A DNA stretch of 64,000 bases from Ensifer oleiphilus (GCF_013371465.1 NZ_JABWDU010000001.1:859794-923793); one strand, 5' to 3'. Positions 28,856-39,154 are shown, counted from the first letter of the stretch. Numbers and translations are program-made. The notes: a model not told the origin generated them from the letters alone.

Positions 28856-31765
28856 CTAAGCCCGCTTCATCAGAGGAAACCGCTCTTTCAACAATCGCTG
28901 GATGGACTCCGAGCCGATCGGCGGGCCAAACAGGAAGCTCTGGCCATAGTCGCAACCCATCTGCGCGAGCTGGATCGCGTCTTCCTCGGACTCGATGCCT
29001 TCGGCCACCACCTGCATTTCAAGTTCGCGCGCCATTGTGATCACCGAGCGCAACAGAATGCCGCGTTTGTCGCTCGGGTCTCGCACCAGCGCCTTGTCGA
29101 TCTTGATCGTGTCGAAGGGGAACCGGGTGAGATAGGAGAGCGACGAATGGCCCGTGCCGAAGTCGTCGAGCGCCAGCTTCAGCCCGGCTTCCTTCAACTT
29201 CTCAAGCACCAGCCGCGCCTGTTCCGGGTTCTCCATCACGAGAGATTCCGTCAGCTCCATCTTCACTTTGGTCGGGTCGCAACGGTTCTTGTTGAGAACG
29301 GCTCGAATGTCGTCATAGAGTTCGTTGTTGAGCAATTGCGCGCTGGAAAGGTTAATCGACACGAAGATCGGCAGGTCGCCGGTCTGGATCTGCCATTCCG
29401 TGAGGTCGCTGGTTGCCTTGTCGAAGGCGAACATGCCGAGCTGGTTGATCAGGTCGGAATTCTCGGCGATCGGGATGAACTCTGTCGGCGAAACGTTGCC
29501 GCGCTTGGGGTGGTCCCAGCGCATAAGCGCCTCGAAGCCAGCGATCTCGGCGTCGCTGAGCCGCACGATTGGTTGATAGACCAGCGACAATTCCTTGCGC
29601 TCGATCGCGCGCTTGAGATCGGCTTCGAGCTGCATGCGATCCGAGCCGGAGGTCCTGAAGGCCGGGCGGAAAGGCTCGACGCGGTTGCCGCCTTCCTTCT
29701 TGGCGCGGAACATCGCCAGCTCTGCGTCGTCGATCAGGCCGGCGGCGCTCTGTTCCTGGTCGAGCCAGGAGACGAGGCCGATCGAGGCGGTGAGGTTGAT
29801 TTCCCGGTTGCCGTAGTTGAGCGGCACCATGATCGCCTTGCTGACCGCATCGGCGAAATCGGCGACCTTGGCAGGATCGCGTTCCGACATCAGGATCAGC
29901 CCGAACTGGTCGCCGCCCAGGCGCGCGAGCGTATCCTGCGGACGCAGCAGCCGGCGCAGCCGGCGCGTCAGCGCAATCAGGATGTTGTCGCCGGCGGCAA
30001 TACCGAGCAGGTCGTTGACCTGCTTGTAGCGGTCGATGTCGATGGCAAGCACGGTCGGGCGCGCCGTCGTCGTGCTGTCGGCCATCAGGAGGATCGACTG
30101 CAGGCGGTCGAGGAAGACCTGACGATTGGGAAGGCCGGTCAGATTGTCGTGAAGCGCGTTGTGCAGCAGACGTTCGACCGAATTGCGCTGCTCTGTGATA
30201 TCGATGATCGTGCCGACGCAGCGGATGATCTCGCCATTGGCGCCGAGAACCGGACGGGCGCGGATCGACAGCCAGTGATAGTGGCCGTCCTCGGCGCGCA
30301 CGCGGAATTCGTGGTTGAGCTTGCCACGGCGATGTTCGAGCAGGACGTCGAGTGTAGCGCGGAAGCGATCGCGATCGTCAGGGTGCAGCCGCGGCAGCCA
30401 GTTGCGCAAGGGGCCGTGCATCGAGCCCATCGACAGGCCGAGCTGCAGCGAGATGTCGGGAATGGTGACGACCCGGTCGCGGGCCACATCCCAGTCCCAG
30501 ACCGTATCGCCCGAGCCCGTGAGCGCCAGCGACTGGCGCTCAAGATCGGAAAACAGCCCCTGCTGATAGGCGCCGCCGGCAAAGGCATGCTGCATGACGG
30601 TGAAACCGATCAAGAGCACGATGAGGACGAGACCGCCGCCGAGTGCCGGCTGGACGATGTCGTTGGCGAGCTGGCCGGTGACTGTCAGCCACGCGCCGAA
30701 CAGCCAGACCAAAATGAGCAGCCAGGCAGGCACCAGCAGGATGGCGCGGTCGTAACGGTTGAAGCCGAGATAGGCGATCAGCACGATGCCGACGGTTGCC
30801 GTCAGCGCGAAGGACAAGCGGGCGATGCCCGATGCGATGGCCGGATCATAGACGGCAACGCCGAAGAGCAGGCCGAGGCCGAGGATCCAGGCGAGCGTCG
30901 CATAACCCAGGTGCTGGTGCCAGCGATTGAGATTGAGATAGGTGAACAGGAAGATCACGAGGCCTGCCGCGAGGAACACCTCGGTGCCCGCGCGCCATAT
31001 GCGTTCGTCGCCGGCCGTCACGCTGATGAGCTTGGAGAGGAAGCCGAAGTCGACGCAGATATAGGCAAGCACCGCCCAGGCGAGCGCCGCCGTCGCCGGC
31101 AGCATTGACGTTCCCTTAACCACGAACAGGATCGTCAGGAACACCGCGAGAAGGCCGGCGATGCCAAGCACGATGCCGCGATAAAGCGTGAAAGCGTTGA
31201 CCGTGTCCTTGTAGGCGTCCGGCTGCCAGAGATAGATCTGCGGCAGTTCAGGCGTCGCGAGTTCTGCGACGAAGGTGATGACGGCGCCCGGGTTGAGTGT
31301 GATCTGGAACACGTCCGAATCGTCGCTCGGCAGCCGTTCGAGCGCAAAGCCCTCGCTCGGCGTGATCGACAGGATGCGCTGCGACCCCAGGTCAGGCCAG
31401 AACAGCTTGGAGTTCACCAGCCGGAAATGCGGCGCGACGATCACCCGGTCGAGCTGTTCGCCGGAAACGTTGGCAAGCGCGAACACGGCCCAGTCGCCCT
31501 GGTGGTTCTCGGTGCTGGAGCGCACTTCGATACGCCGGACAATGCCGTCGGCGCCCGGGGCCGTCGAAACCTGGAAGGCTTCGCTGCGACCGCTATAGAT
31601 CTCGGTCGTCGCGGTCAGGTCGAGTGCGGTGTCCTCACGCGAGATCTTGACCGGCTCAAGCGCATGGGCAATGCCGCCAAAGGCGCAGAAAAGCGTGGTG
31701 AGCGTGATCAGGAACGCTGCCAGCTTCGAGACTGACCATGCGAAGGGCGAGCGGGTTAGAGGCAT
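28856..31765 (-). CDS. 7TM-sensor PAS-GGDEF-EAL protein with degenerate GGDEF (GGDQF)
   Basis: Membrane protein of about 969 residues. A signal peptide and a periplasmic beta-rich region (about 38-200) lead into seven or eight transmembrane helices (about 205-425), a 7TMR-DISM-like layout. Then come a PAS_3 domain (about 445-555), a GGDEF domain and an EAL domain. The cyclase signature reads GGDQF at 617-621, so cyclase activity is doubtful. The EAL (about 744), ELTES and DDFGTGHSS motifs are intact, so phosphodiesterase activity is likely. Its ATG overlaps the stop of the upstream GNAT gene (TGATG), which points to coupled translation. Confidence 0.9.
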   Translation of the reverse strand: MPLTRSPFAWSVSKLAAFLITLTTLFCAFGGIAHALEPVKISREDTALDLTATTEIYSGRSEAFQVSTAPGADGIVRRIEVRSSTENHQGDWAVFALANVSGEQLDRVIVAPHFRLVNSKLFWPDLGSQRILSITPSEGFALERLPSDDSDVFQITLNPGAVITFVAELATPELPQIYLWQPDAYKDTVNAFTLYRGIVLGIAGLLAVFLTILFVVKGTSMLPATAALAWAVLAYICVDFGFLSKLISVTAGDERIWRAGTEVFLAAGLVIFLFTYLNLNRWHQHLGYATLAWILGLGLLFGVAVYDPAIASGIARLSFALTATVGIVLIAYLGFNRYDRAILLVPAWLLILVWLFGAWLTVTGQLANDIVQPALGGGLVLIVLLIGFTVMQHAFAGGAYQQGLFSDLERQSLALTGSGDTVWDWDVARDRVVTIPDISLQLGLSMGSMHGPLRNWLPRLHPDDRDRFRATLDVLLEHRRGKLNHEFRVRAEDGHYHWLSIRARPVLGANGEIIRCVGTIIDITEQRNSVERLLHNALHDNLTGLPNRQVFLDRLQSILLMADSTTTARPTVLAIDIDRYKQVNDLLGIAAGDNILIALTRRLRRLLRPQDTLARLGGDQFGLILMSERDPAKVADFADAVSKAIMVPLNYGNREINLTASIGLVSWLDQEQSAAGLIDDAELAMFRAKKEGGNRVEPFRPAFRTSGSDRMQLEADLKRAIERKELSLVYQPIVRLSDAEIAGFEALMRWDHPKRGNVSPTEFIPIAENSDLINQLGMFAFDKATSDLTEWQIQTGDLPIFVSINLSSAQLLNNELYDDIRAVLNKNRCDPTKVKMELTESLVMENPEQARLVLEKLKEAGLKLALDDFGTGHSSLSYLTRFPFDTIKIDKALVRDPSDKRGILLRSVITMARELEMQVVAEGIESEEDAIQLAQMGCDYGQSFLFGPPIGSESIQRLLKERFPLMKRA

Positions 31766-32376
31766 CAAAGGGGCAATTTCCTGTTCGGTACGGCATCGTC
31801 GGACAGGAGGGAGAAAAGCACATGGTCACGCCATTGCCCGTTTATCCTCAAGTACTGTCTTAAGTAGCCTTCACGCTCAAAACCGGCCTTTTCAAGGAGC
31901 CGGATGCTTCTTGAGTTCTCCGGAATACAGGCTGCTTCAATACGGTGCAACTCAAGGCTCGAAAAGATGTAGGGAATTGCAAGCTTGAGGGCGGCAAACA
32001 TGTGACCGTGGCCGGCGTGGCGCTCGCCCATCCAGTAGCCGATCATGCAGTTTTGCCCGGCGCCGCGGCGGATGTGGCCGATCGTGAGACCGCCAAGCAG
32101 GGTTTCCGCAGGCTTGTGGAAAAGAAAAAGCGGCACGGCCTGGCCCGACGCGAATTCCTGTTCGTTGCGGATGACGCGGCTGCGAAAGGCGCTTTCCGTC
32201 ATTTCATCGGCGCGCCAGCTCGGCTCCCACGGTTCCAGGAAGCTGCGGCTCTCGCTGCGAAGCTGATACCATTGGCGATAATCGGCGTAACGGGGGAGGC
32301 GGAGCAGGTAATCCTGATTGGCGATCTCGATCGTCTCGGGCTGCCGCGACAGGAACCGAAAAACCGATCGTGTCAT
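31765..32376 (-). CDS. GNAT N-acetyltransferase (RimJ/RimL-like)
   Basis: A 203-residue acetyltransferase resembling enzymes that modify ribosomal protein N-termini. The segment LGGLTIGHIRRG, the acetyl-CoA loop near WMGERHAGHGHMFAAL, and the CIPENSRSIRLLEKAGFEREG ending are all RimJ-like. The ATG at 32376 has GGAGG five bases upstream. It ends one base inside the GGDEF-EAL gene and begins 190 bases after the M16 peptidase stop, all on the minus strand. Confidence 0.9.
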   Translation of the reverse strand: MTRSVFRFLSRQPETIEIANQDYLLRLPRYADYRQWYQLRSESRSFLEPWEPSWRADEMTESAFRSRVIRNEQEFASGQAVPLFLFHKPAETLLGGLTIGHIRRGAGQNCMIGYWMGERHAGHGHMFAALKLAIPYIFSSLELHRIEAACIPENSRSIRLLEKAGFEREGYLRQYLRINGQWRDHVLFSLLSDDAVPNRKLPL

Positions 32377-32566
32377 ATGTGCCTCCGAGGCCTTCCAGTT
32401 GAACGCGCGGAGTTTCTTGACCGCCCGGCGCACAGTGCCCCTTGCGCTGTCGCAAATCCGAGCGTTGCACAACTTTGCGCACAAATCGAATCCGATTTTA
32501 CGAAAAGTCGCAAACACTTCGCCGACCGGGCGCTATCGTTCGCCCGGTCGAAACCCGGTGGCGGGT

Positions 32567-33868
32567 TCAGCTTGCGACGGCGTGCGCGACGGTGGACTTT
32601 CCTGTCAGGGACGACAGGATGTCGTCCATCGGGGCCAGCTGTTCGAGCGGCCCGATGGCCGACAGCGTTGGGATGGTGTCGAAGAACAGGCGACCTGCCA
32701 GGTCGGTCAGGCGCTCGATGGTGATGCCGGAGAGGCGCTCCATCAGTTCATCGTTGGGGATCGGACGGCCGTAGAGCATCATCTGGCGGGCGATCTGGCC
32801 GGCGCGTGCGGCCGGGCTTTCCTGGCCCATCAGCAGCTGTGCGCGGATTTGGGCGCGGGCGCGCTCGATTTCCTGCTGCTCGATGTTCATCGAAGACTTG
32901 CGCAGTTCGTCGACGATGACAGGCATCAGTTCCGGCAGGTTTTCTCCGCCGGTAGCCGCATGCACGCCGAAGATGCCGGTGTCGGAGAAGCCCCAATGGA
33001 AGGCATAGACCGAATAGCATAGGCCGCGATGCTCGCGCACTTCCTGGAACAGGCGCGAAGACATGCCGCCGCCGAGAATGTTGGCAAGGATCTGCGAACA
33101 GTAGAAGTCGCGGGCGTGATAAGCCTTGCCCTCGAAGCCGAGCAGGATCTGGGCGTCCATCAGGTCGCGGGTTTCGCGGCTTTCGCCGCCGGTATAGATC
33201 GCTGTTTCGAGAACAGGCGTTGCCAGCGGCGTGCGCGGCAGGCTCGAGAAGCGTTCCTCGACCTGGCGCACGAAAGATTCGTGCTCGACGGCGCCGGCCG
33301 CGACGACGAACATCCGGTCGGTGGTGTAGTTGCGGCCGAGATACTGGCGAATCTGGTCGGCCGAGAACGACATCACCGTCTCGGGTGTGCCAAGGATCGG
33401 ACGTCCGACCGTCTGGTTGCGATAGGCGGTTTCGGCGAAACGGTCGAAGACGACATCGTCTGGGGTGTCGTCGGCAGCGCCGATCTCCTGCAGGATCACC
33501 TGTTTTTCGCGGCGCAACTCTTCCTCGTCGAAGCTCGACTCGGTCAGGATGTCGGCAAGGATATCGACCGCCAGCGGCACATGGTCCTTGAGAACACGCG
33601 CATAATAGGAGGTCGTTTCGGTCGAGGTCGCGGCGTTGACTTCGCCGCCGACATTCTCGATTTCCTCGGCGATCTGGCGGGCGGTGCGTCGGCCGGTGCC
33701 CTTGAAAGCCATGTGCTCTAGCAGATGGGCGATGCCATGCTCACCCACGGTTTCGTTGCGTGAACCCGATTTGATCCACACGCCGAGCGCCACGCTTTCG
33801 AGATGCGGCATATGCTCGGTTACCACCGTCAACCCGGAAGGGAGCCGGGTGCACTCAACTTTCATCAT
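32567..33868 (-). CDS. M16 family zinc metallopeptidase (mitochondrial-processing-peptidase-like)
   Basis: Pitrilysin-family peptidase of 433 residues. The inverted zinc motif HLLEH is at 48-52, and the downstream Glu ligand lies in the EEELRREKQVILQEI region. A C-terminal M16_C domain follows. Alphaproteobacterial members are the closest relatives of the mitochondrial processing peptidase beta subunit. The first of two adjacent ATGs is used. It begins 17 bases after thrC ends, so the two are probably one operon. Confidence 0.93.
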   Translation of the reverse strand: MMKVECTRLPSGLTVVTEHMPHLESVALGVWIKSGSRNETVGEHGIAHLLEHMAFKGTGRRTARQIAEEIENVGGEVNAATSTETTSYYARVLKDHVPLAVDILADILTESSFDEEELRREKQVILQEIGAADDTPDDVVFDRFAETAYRNQTVGRPILGTPETVMSFSADQIRQYLGRNYTTDRMFVVAAGAVEHESFVRQVEERFSSLPRTPLATPVLETAIYTGGESRETRDLMDAQILLGFEGKAYHARDFYCSQILANILGGGMSSRLFQEVREHRGLCYSVYAFHWGFSDTGIFGVHAATGGENLPELMPVIVDELRKSSMNIEQQEIERARAQIRAQLLMGQESPAARAGQIARQMMLYGRPIPNDELMERLSGITIERLTDLAGRLFFDTIPTLSAIGPLEQLAPMDDILSSLTGKSTVAHAVAS

Positions 33869-33884
33869 ACGTTTCTTCTCGTTC

Positions 33885-35285
33885 TTACCCCTGGAGGCGG
33901 GTGCGTTCGCCGATAAAGCTCTCGACGCTCTTCAGATCCGCTTCCAGGATATCGAAACGCTCCTCCCTGTTCATCAGGTCAGCAAGCCACGTCGGAAGCG
34001 CCGGGTCAATACCACTTGCCGATTTTACGGCGTCGGGGAATTTCGCGGGATGGGCGGTTGCAAGCGTCACCATCGGGGCCGACGTCTTCTCGTGCTTGGC
34101 CGCGACGAAGACGCCGATGGCGCTGTGCGGGTCGAGCAGGTAGCCGGTGTCTTCCAGGGTCTTGGCAATTGTCTTGGCGACTTCCTTCTCGGAAGCGCGG
34201 CCGGCGCGGAACTCTTTGCGGATCGCCTTCAGCGCCTTTTCGCGGATGGCAAAGGAGCCGGACTGCTTGAGGCTGTCCATGGCCGAGCGGACCTCGGCCG
34301 GATCGCGATCGTTGGCTTCGAACAAAAGCCGCTCGAAGTTCGACGAGATCTGGATGTCCATCGACGGCGACGTGGTCGCCTTGACCTCGCGCATGTCATA
34401 GCGGCCGGTCTTCAAGGTGCGGGCGAGAATGTCGTTCTCATTGGTGGCAACGATCAGCTTATCGATCGGCAGGCCCATGCGCTTGGCGACGTAGCCGGCG
34501 AAGATGTCGCCGAAATTGCCTGTCGGCACGGTGAAGGAGATCTTGCGGTCCGGCCCTCCGAGCGCAATGGCGGTGGTGAAATAATAGACGATCTGGGCCA
34601 TGATCCGCGCCCAGTTGATCGAGTTGACGCCTGAAAGCTTGACGCCGTCGCGGAAGGCGACATCGTTGAACATGCCTTTGACGAGGTCCTGGCAGTCGTC
34701 GAAATTGCCTTTGACGGCGATGGCGTGGACGTTGCCCGCCTTCGAGGTCGTCATTTGGCGCTGCTGGACCGGCGAAACCTTGCCATGCGGGAAGAGGATG
34801 AAGATATCGGTGCGCTCGCGCCCGGCAAAGGCATCGATGGCAGCGCCTCCGGTATCGCCCGAGGTCGCGCCGACGATGGTCGCCCGCTCGCCACGCTCGG
34901 CAAGCACATAGTCCATCAAGCGGGCGAGCAGCTGCATCGCCACGTCCTTGAAGGCGAGCGTCGAGCCGTGGAACAGCTCCATGATGAAGGTATTGGGCCC
35001 CGTCTGGACGAGGGGAGCGATGGCAGGATGACGGAAGGTGGCATAGGCCTCGTCGATCATCTCCCGGAATTTGGCCGAGGGAATCTCACCGTGGACGAAA
35101 GGCTCGAGGACGGCGAAGGCGATGTCCTGATAGGATTTGCCGCGCAGCGCCCGAATCTCCTTTTTCGACAGCGTTGGCCATTCCTTGGGAAGATAGAGGC
35201 CGCCATCGCGCGCAAGGCCCGCAAGCAGTGCATCGCAAAAGCCGAGGGGGGCGGCCTCGCCGCGCGTCGAGATATACTTCACCAT
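33885..35285 (-). CDS. thrC: Threonine synthase
   Basis: Pyridoxal-phosphate enzyme converting O-phosphohomoserine (the ThrB product) to threonine. The 466 residues have the cofactor Lys at 113 in GSTLAFKDVA and the phosphate-binding GATSGDTGGAAI loop. The long form, with the N-terminal YISTRG segment, is typical of proteobacteria. It is first in the minus-strand cluster thrC - M16 peptidase - GNAT - GGDEF/EAL. Confidence 0.96.
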   Translation of the reverse strand: MVKYISTRGEAAPLGFCDALLAGLARDGGLYLPKEWPTLSKKEIRALRGKSYQDIAFAVLEPFVHGEIPSAKFREMIDEAYATFRHPAIAPLVQTGPNTFIMELFHGSTLAFKDVAMQLLARLMDYVLAERGERATIVGATSGDTGGAAIDAFAGRERTDIFILFPHGKVSPVQQRQMTTSKAGNVHAIAVKGNFDDCQDLVKGMFNDVAFRDGVKLSGVNSINWARIMAQIVYYFTTAIALGGPDRKISFTVPTGNFGDIFAGYVAKRMGLPIDKLIVATNENDILARTLKTGRYDMREVKATTSPSMDIQISSNFERLLFEANDRDPAEVRSAMDSLKQSGSFAIREKALKAIRKEFRAGRASEKEVAKTIAKTLEDTGYLLDPHSAIGVFVAAKHEKTSAPMVTLATAHPAKFPDAVKSASGIDPALPTWLADLMNREERFDILEADLKSVESFIGERTRLQG

Positions 35286-35564
35286 CCTAGTCCTTCGTCT
35301 TGCCTTCGGATCGCGGCGACCCTATGGGAACCGGCCGCGGTGCGTCTGTCTTATTGCGTCAGTCCTTGACAAAGTCCCCACGCATTCTTGTCACCCGTGC
35401 AATTTCCGGTCTCAGCATCGTTTCGGAAAATTCCGATCGAGGCGGTTGACCCAATCGATTTTTCAATTCGCCGCTGCTATAGACGATGCCCGAAGGCCAT
35501 GAAAGGCCTTCCGGCCGAGATTTCGGTCAAGGAGTTTCAACCGGTTCAGCAGAGGTTGTTCAAC

Positions 35565-36113
35565 GTGTTTGGCAAAGTATACCGGCCTGTCCTCGCAATA
35601 TCGTTTCTCGCGGTCCTCGCCGGCTGTAACAAGACGCAATCCGGTGGAGCGATCGATGCGGGCGGCAGCGCCGCCGCCCCGACACCGGCCGTCGTCCAGG
35701 CCGCATGCCCGCAGGTAATCTTAAGAGACGGTACCTCGTCGTTCCGGACCTACGCAAAGGGTGGTAAGGACGATCCAACCAAGGTCATCTATCAGGTGTC
35801 GCTTGCCGATACGACGCGGCAATGCGTGCTGAGTGAGACTGCCATGACGGTCACCGTCGTCGTCCAAGGCCGCGTCGTCAGCGGTCCGGCCGGCGGCCCG
35901 GGCAAGGTCACCATGCCGATCCGCGTGGCGGCAACGGATGAAGAAAAGACGCTCTATTCCGAGTTGGTCCAGCACGTGGTGGAGGTCCCCGCAAGCGGTT
36001 CGACCCAGTTCGTTTTCACCAAGACGGACGTCGCACTGCCGGCTGGTTCCGGTTCCAACGCCAAGGTCTACGTCGGCTTCGACGAAGGCCCGCCGGCCAA
36101 GCGCAAGAAATAA
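35565..36113 (+). CDS. Hypothetical exported lipoprotein
   Basis: A 182-residue protein starting MFGKVYRP. A hydrophobic segment ends in lipobox LAGC near residue 22, then a Gly/Ala/Pro linker and a beta-rich domain of no family I can name. GTG at 35565 is chosen because AGAGG lies nine bases upstream and the signal peptide is then well formed. In-frame TTG at 35556 and ATG at 35499 are alternatives. It is convergent with the binding-protein gene and ends at a strong terminator. Confidence 0.72.
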   Translation: MFGKVYRPVLAISFLAVLAGCNKTQSGGAIDAGGSAAAPTPAVVQAACPQVILRDGTSSFRTYAKGGKDDPTKVIYQVSLADTTRQCVLSETAMTVTVVVQGRVVSGPAGGPGKVTMPIRVAATDEEKTLYSELVQHVVEVPASGSTQFVFTKTDVALPAGSGSNAKVYVGFDEGPPAKRKK

Positions 36114-36139
36114 GCGGCAGTATCCGCTGCCTGAAACGA

Positions 36140-36167
36140 AAAACGCCGGGGCTTGCCCCGGCGTTTT
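36140..36167. terminator. Bidirectional terminator, 12-bp stem
   Basis: AAAACGCCGGGG (36140-36151) is perfectly complementary to CCCCGGCGTTTT (36156-36167) across a four-base loop. It serves the lipoprotein gene on + and the binding-protein gene on -. Confidence 0.92.
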
Positions 36168-36188
36168 CATTCGGCGACTTCTAAAACA

Positions 36189-37295
36189 TCATTCGGCAGC
36201 GACGCTCTTGCCGCCTTCCCACTTGTAAAGGGAGAAGGCCTGCGAGGTGAGGTCACCAGCTTCACCGTAGGTGAGCTTGCCCAGTACCGTGTCAATCGCC
36301 TCGCCAGACTTGATCGCGGTCGCAACGGCAGTCGCATCTTCGGCGGAACCGGCCTTCTCGATGCCGGCCTTCAGCACCTGGACTGCGGCATAGGCGTTGA
36401 GAGTGAAGGCTTCGGCCGGAATGTTCTTCGCCTTCAGCGCCTCGACGGCCGGAGCCGACGCCGGGTTGCGGGTGGCGTCGCTGGCATTGGTGTAGATCGT
36501 GCCTGCAGCAGCTTCGCCGCCGATTGCCCAGAATTCGGTGTTCGACAGGCCGTCGCCGCCGAAGATCTGTGCGGTCACACCCTGGTCGCGCATCTGGCGA
36601 GCGAGCAGGCCGCCTTCCGGATGGTAACCGCCGAAATAGACGACATCGACCTTTTCGGCCTTCAGGCGGGTAACGATGGCGCTGAAGTCCTTGTCGCCCG
36701 GGTTCAGGCCCTCATAGACGACTTCGGTGATGCCGCCGGCGTTGATGCCCTTCTTGAAGCCGTCGGCAAGGCCCTTGCCGTAGGGAGCCTTGTCATGCAG
36801 AACGGCAACCTTCTTGTCCTTGAGGTTCTTGACCACAAAGGCGGCCGCGACCTCGGCCTGCTGGTCGTCGCGACCGCAGGTGCGCAGCACGTTCCACAGG
36901 CCGCGCGTCGTCAGGTCAGGCGTGGTTGCCGTCGGCGTCACCATGAGGATGCCGTTTTCGGCGAGAACGTCCGAAGCCGCGATCGACGTGCCCGAAAGCA
37001 CCGGGCCGACGACGAAGCGGATGCCTTCACCGGCTGCCTGGTTTGCGACCGACACGGCCTGCTTCGGGTCGCCGGCGTCGTCCATCATCTTCAAGACGAT
37101 CTTTTCGCCATTGATCCCGCCGGCTTTATTGATCTCGTCTGCGGCCGCTTCCGCGCCGTTCTTGACCTGCTCGCCATAGGCCGCGACCGGGCCGGTCAGC
37201 GGCGTGATGACGCCAACGGTGATATCGGCAAAGGCGAGCGGGCCGAAGGCAACGCTGGCTGCCAGGGTCAGGCCCGTCAACATTGAAAGACGCAT
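36189..37295 (-). CDS. Branched-chain amino acid ABC transporter substrate-binding protein
   Basis: Periplasmic binding protein of the LivJ/LivK (peripla_BP_6) type, 368 residues. The signal peptide ends near residue 22 (FA-D). Family segments are [15 protein letters not shown] at the N-terminus and [15 protein letters not shown]. The ATG at 37295 follows a perfect AGGAGG. No permease or ATPase genes adjoin it, so it must use a transporter encoded elsewhere. Ligand inferred from family only. Confidence 0.93.
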   Translation of the reverse strand: MRLSMLTGLTLAASVAFGPLAFADITVGVITPLTGPVAAYGEQVKNGAEAAADEINKAGGINGEKIVLKMMDDAGDPKQAVSVANQAAGEGIRFVVGPVLSGTSIAASDVLAENGILMVTPTATTPDLTTRGLWNVLRTCGRDDQQAEVAAAFVVKNLKDKKVAVLHDKAPYGKGLADGFKKGINAGGITEVVYEGLNPGDKDFSAIVTRLKAEKVDVVYFGGYHPEGGLLARQMRDQGVTAQIFGGDGLSNTEFWAIGGEAAAGTIYTNASDATRNPASAPAVEALKAKNIPAEAFTLNAYAAVQVLKAGIEKAGSAEDATAVATAIKSGEAIDTVLGKLTYGEAGDLTSQAFSLYKWEGGKSVAAE

Positions 37296-37524
37296 GGTGT
37301 TTCCTCCTAGAAATACCCCTTGTGGGGCTTGGCTGATATGGCCCTCGTGCGCGGTGCGAAAACCGGGGAGATCTTCGGAGGGACGGCGATCGCACATCAA
37401 TGTGACATCGTGTCCCTCGGCGCCTAATCGGACGCCCGCCGTGATGGCCGAGAGCTTTTTCCCGCCCCGGTGTAAAGCCGCGGCGAAAGGGGTTTGCGGC
37501 CGGTTTGAGTCCGGGTTACCCGGA

Positions 37525-38220
37525 TCAGGCCGTCAGCGATTCCGACCACTCGGAAAGAGCGGCGATCACACCCGGCAGTGCCGACATGCGCGAAATCACC
37601 GTTTCGGCGCCCGCTTCGGTCAACTGGTCGGCATGCGAGGGATGGGTATGCGAGCCGCCGGTGAAGCCGACGACGCGCATGCCGGCCGCGCGTGCGCCAT
37701 GGATCCCGTGCACGGAATCCTCGATCACGAGGACGCGGGAAGGGGCGACGCCCATCTGTTTGGCGCCATGCAGGAAGATATCCGGCTTCGGCTTGACCCG
37801 GTCGGCGCCAAGATCACGGGCGGAATAGATGTGGCGACCGAAATGGTCCTTGATGCCGACTTTGCCAAGCATCATTGCTAGCCGCGCCGAAGTCGAGTTG
37901 GAGCAGATGCAATGCGGCAGCGTCAGCTGCGCGAGCATAGGTTTGACGCCGTCGATGATATTGAGGTCGCGCGTCAGGCGCTCGTCGAGGATGATATCGA
38001 CCTTGCTGATGAGCTGGGCCGAGAGCGGGACGCTCGCTTCCTTTTCGATCTGCAGCAGCGTGTTCTGCCAGGTCATGCCAGCAAAGCGCTCTGCCATTTC
38101 CTCGACGCTGATCGGGTAGCCAGCTTCGGTCAAAAGGGCCGCTTCGACATCCGAGGCGATGATTTCCGAATCGACGAGAACGCCGTCGCAATCGAAGATG
38201 ATGAGATCGATACCGTTCAT
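37525..38220 (-). CDS. HAD family hydrolase (beta-phosphoglucomutase-like)
   Basis: A 231-residue HAD-IA phosphatase. Motif I is [11 protein letters not shown] (nucleophile Asp10), followed by an alpha-helical cap, the CSNSTSARL motif II region, Lys in KPKPDIF, and [12 protein letters not shown] for motif IV. The substrate is probably a sugar phosphate, but it cannot be told from sequence. It is divergent from bioR with 179 bases between. Confidence 0.9.
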   Translation of the reverse strand: MNGIDLIIFDCDGVLVDSEIIASDVEAALLTEAGYPISVEEMAERFAGMTWQNTLLQIEKEASVPLSAQLISKVDIILDERLTRDLNIIDGVKPMLAQLTLPHCICSNSTSARLAMMLGKVGIKDHFGRHIYSARDLGADRVKPKPDIFLHGAKQMGVAPSRVLVIEDSVHGIHGARAAGMRVVGFTGGSHTHPSHADQLTEAGAETVISRMSALPGVIAALSEWSESLTA

Positions 38221-38399
38221 TTGGGTCAGTTCCCTGGGAGAAGGAGGCGCCGCAGGCAGGGGGAGGGTCTCTTTCGCGGCGCGTGCTTTTGTACGCCGAA
38301 GGTTTATACGATGGCGGCCGAAATCTCAACCTTTGGAAATCGTCGAAAGGCCGCCGTCGCTTGCTCGACAGGCCCTGCCGGCCCCTCTAGATGTAGCCG

Positions 38400-39068
38400 A
38401 TGGACAAGCAACGGGACGATACGATCGCAAGCCGCATCAGCCGCGCACTGGCCGAGAGGATCATCTCGGGTGCGCTGACGCCCGGCGAGCGCCTGCGCCA
38501 GGACCACATCGCCGAGGAGTTCGGCGCCAGCCATGTGCCGGTGCGCGAGGCGTTCAGGCTCCTGGAGGCGCAGGGGCTTGCCGCTAGCGAGCCGCGGCGC
38601 GGCTTCCGCGTGGCGGCGTTCGATCTCAAGGAAGTCCGCGAGGTCGCCGAAATGCGTGCCGTCCTCGAAGTGCTGGCATTGCGCCATGCGATCCCGCACC
38701 TGACCGCTGCCATCCTCGATCGTGCTGAGGCGGCCACGGCTGCGGCCGATACGTCACGCGACGTTCGCTCGTGGGAGGCTGCCAATCGCGCCTTCCATCG
38801 TTTGATCCTGGAGCCCTGCGGCATGCCGCGGCTCTTGGCCTCGATCGATGATCTTCACGCCGCCAGCGCCCGTTTTCTGTTTTCGGCCTGGCGGAGCAGC
38901 TGGGAAGCGCGCACCGATCACGATCACCGCGCGATCCTTGCCGCCTTGCGGGAAGGGCGGGGCGACGAGGCTGCCAAAATCCTCGAACGCCATGTCGGCT
39001 GGATCGGCAGGACTCCGGTCAAGACCGCCGCCGGCGAGATGCGAGAGGCGTTTTCGATCGTCGGATAG
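38400..39068 (+). CDS. bioR: BioR-type GntR/FCD transcriptional regulator
   Basis: GntR-family regulator of 222 residues. The winged helix is about 8-70 (GERLRQDHIAEEFGASHVPVREAFRLLE), followed by an all-helical FCD effector domain (about 80-210). Identification as BioR, the biotin repressor of Rhizobiales, rests on three TTATCTATAA-type sites just downstream and on bioY as the next gene. No such box is seen in front of bioR itself, so autoregulation is not supported by the sequence. Alphaproteobacteria with BioR usually have a BirA lacking the DNA-binding domain; BirA is not in view. Confidence 0.88.
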   Translation: MDKQRDDTIASRISRALAERIISGALTPGERLRQDHIAEEFGASHVPVREAFRLLEAQGLAASEPRRGFRVAAFDLKEVREVAEMRAVLEVLALRHAIPHLTAAILDRAEAATAAADTSRDVRSWEAANRAFHRLILEPCGMPRLLASIDDLHAASARFLFSAWRSSWEARTDHDHRAILAALREGRGDEAAKILERHVGWIGRTPVKTAAGEMREAFSIVG

Positions 39069-39115
39069 GCGTTCGAGCGCAATCGTCGCTTCGTGACCGC
39101 CGGTCGGTTGCGAAA

Positions 39116-39125
39116 TTATCTATAA
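39116..39125. promoter_or_regulatory. BioR box 1
   Basis: TTATCTATAA, embedded in AATTATCTATAATT, matches the known BioR consensus exactly. It is 167 bases before the bioY start and 47 bases after the bioR stop. Confidence 0.75.
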
Positions 39126-39154
39126 TTCTATTTCGTTATTTATCAGGGTGTTGA

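Noticed and set aside
28772-31108. Plus-strand open frame (778 codons) opposite the GGDEF-EAL gene
   Set aside because: Antisense shadow without motif content.
31648-31660. FNR-like word TTGACCGGCTCAA
   Set aside because: Half-sites are spaced five bases apart instead of four plus the fifth half-site base, and the word lies inside a coding region.
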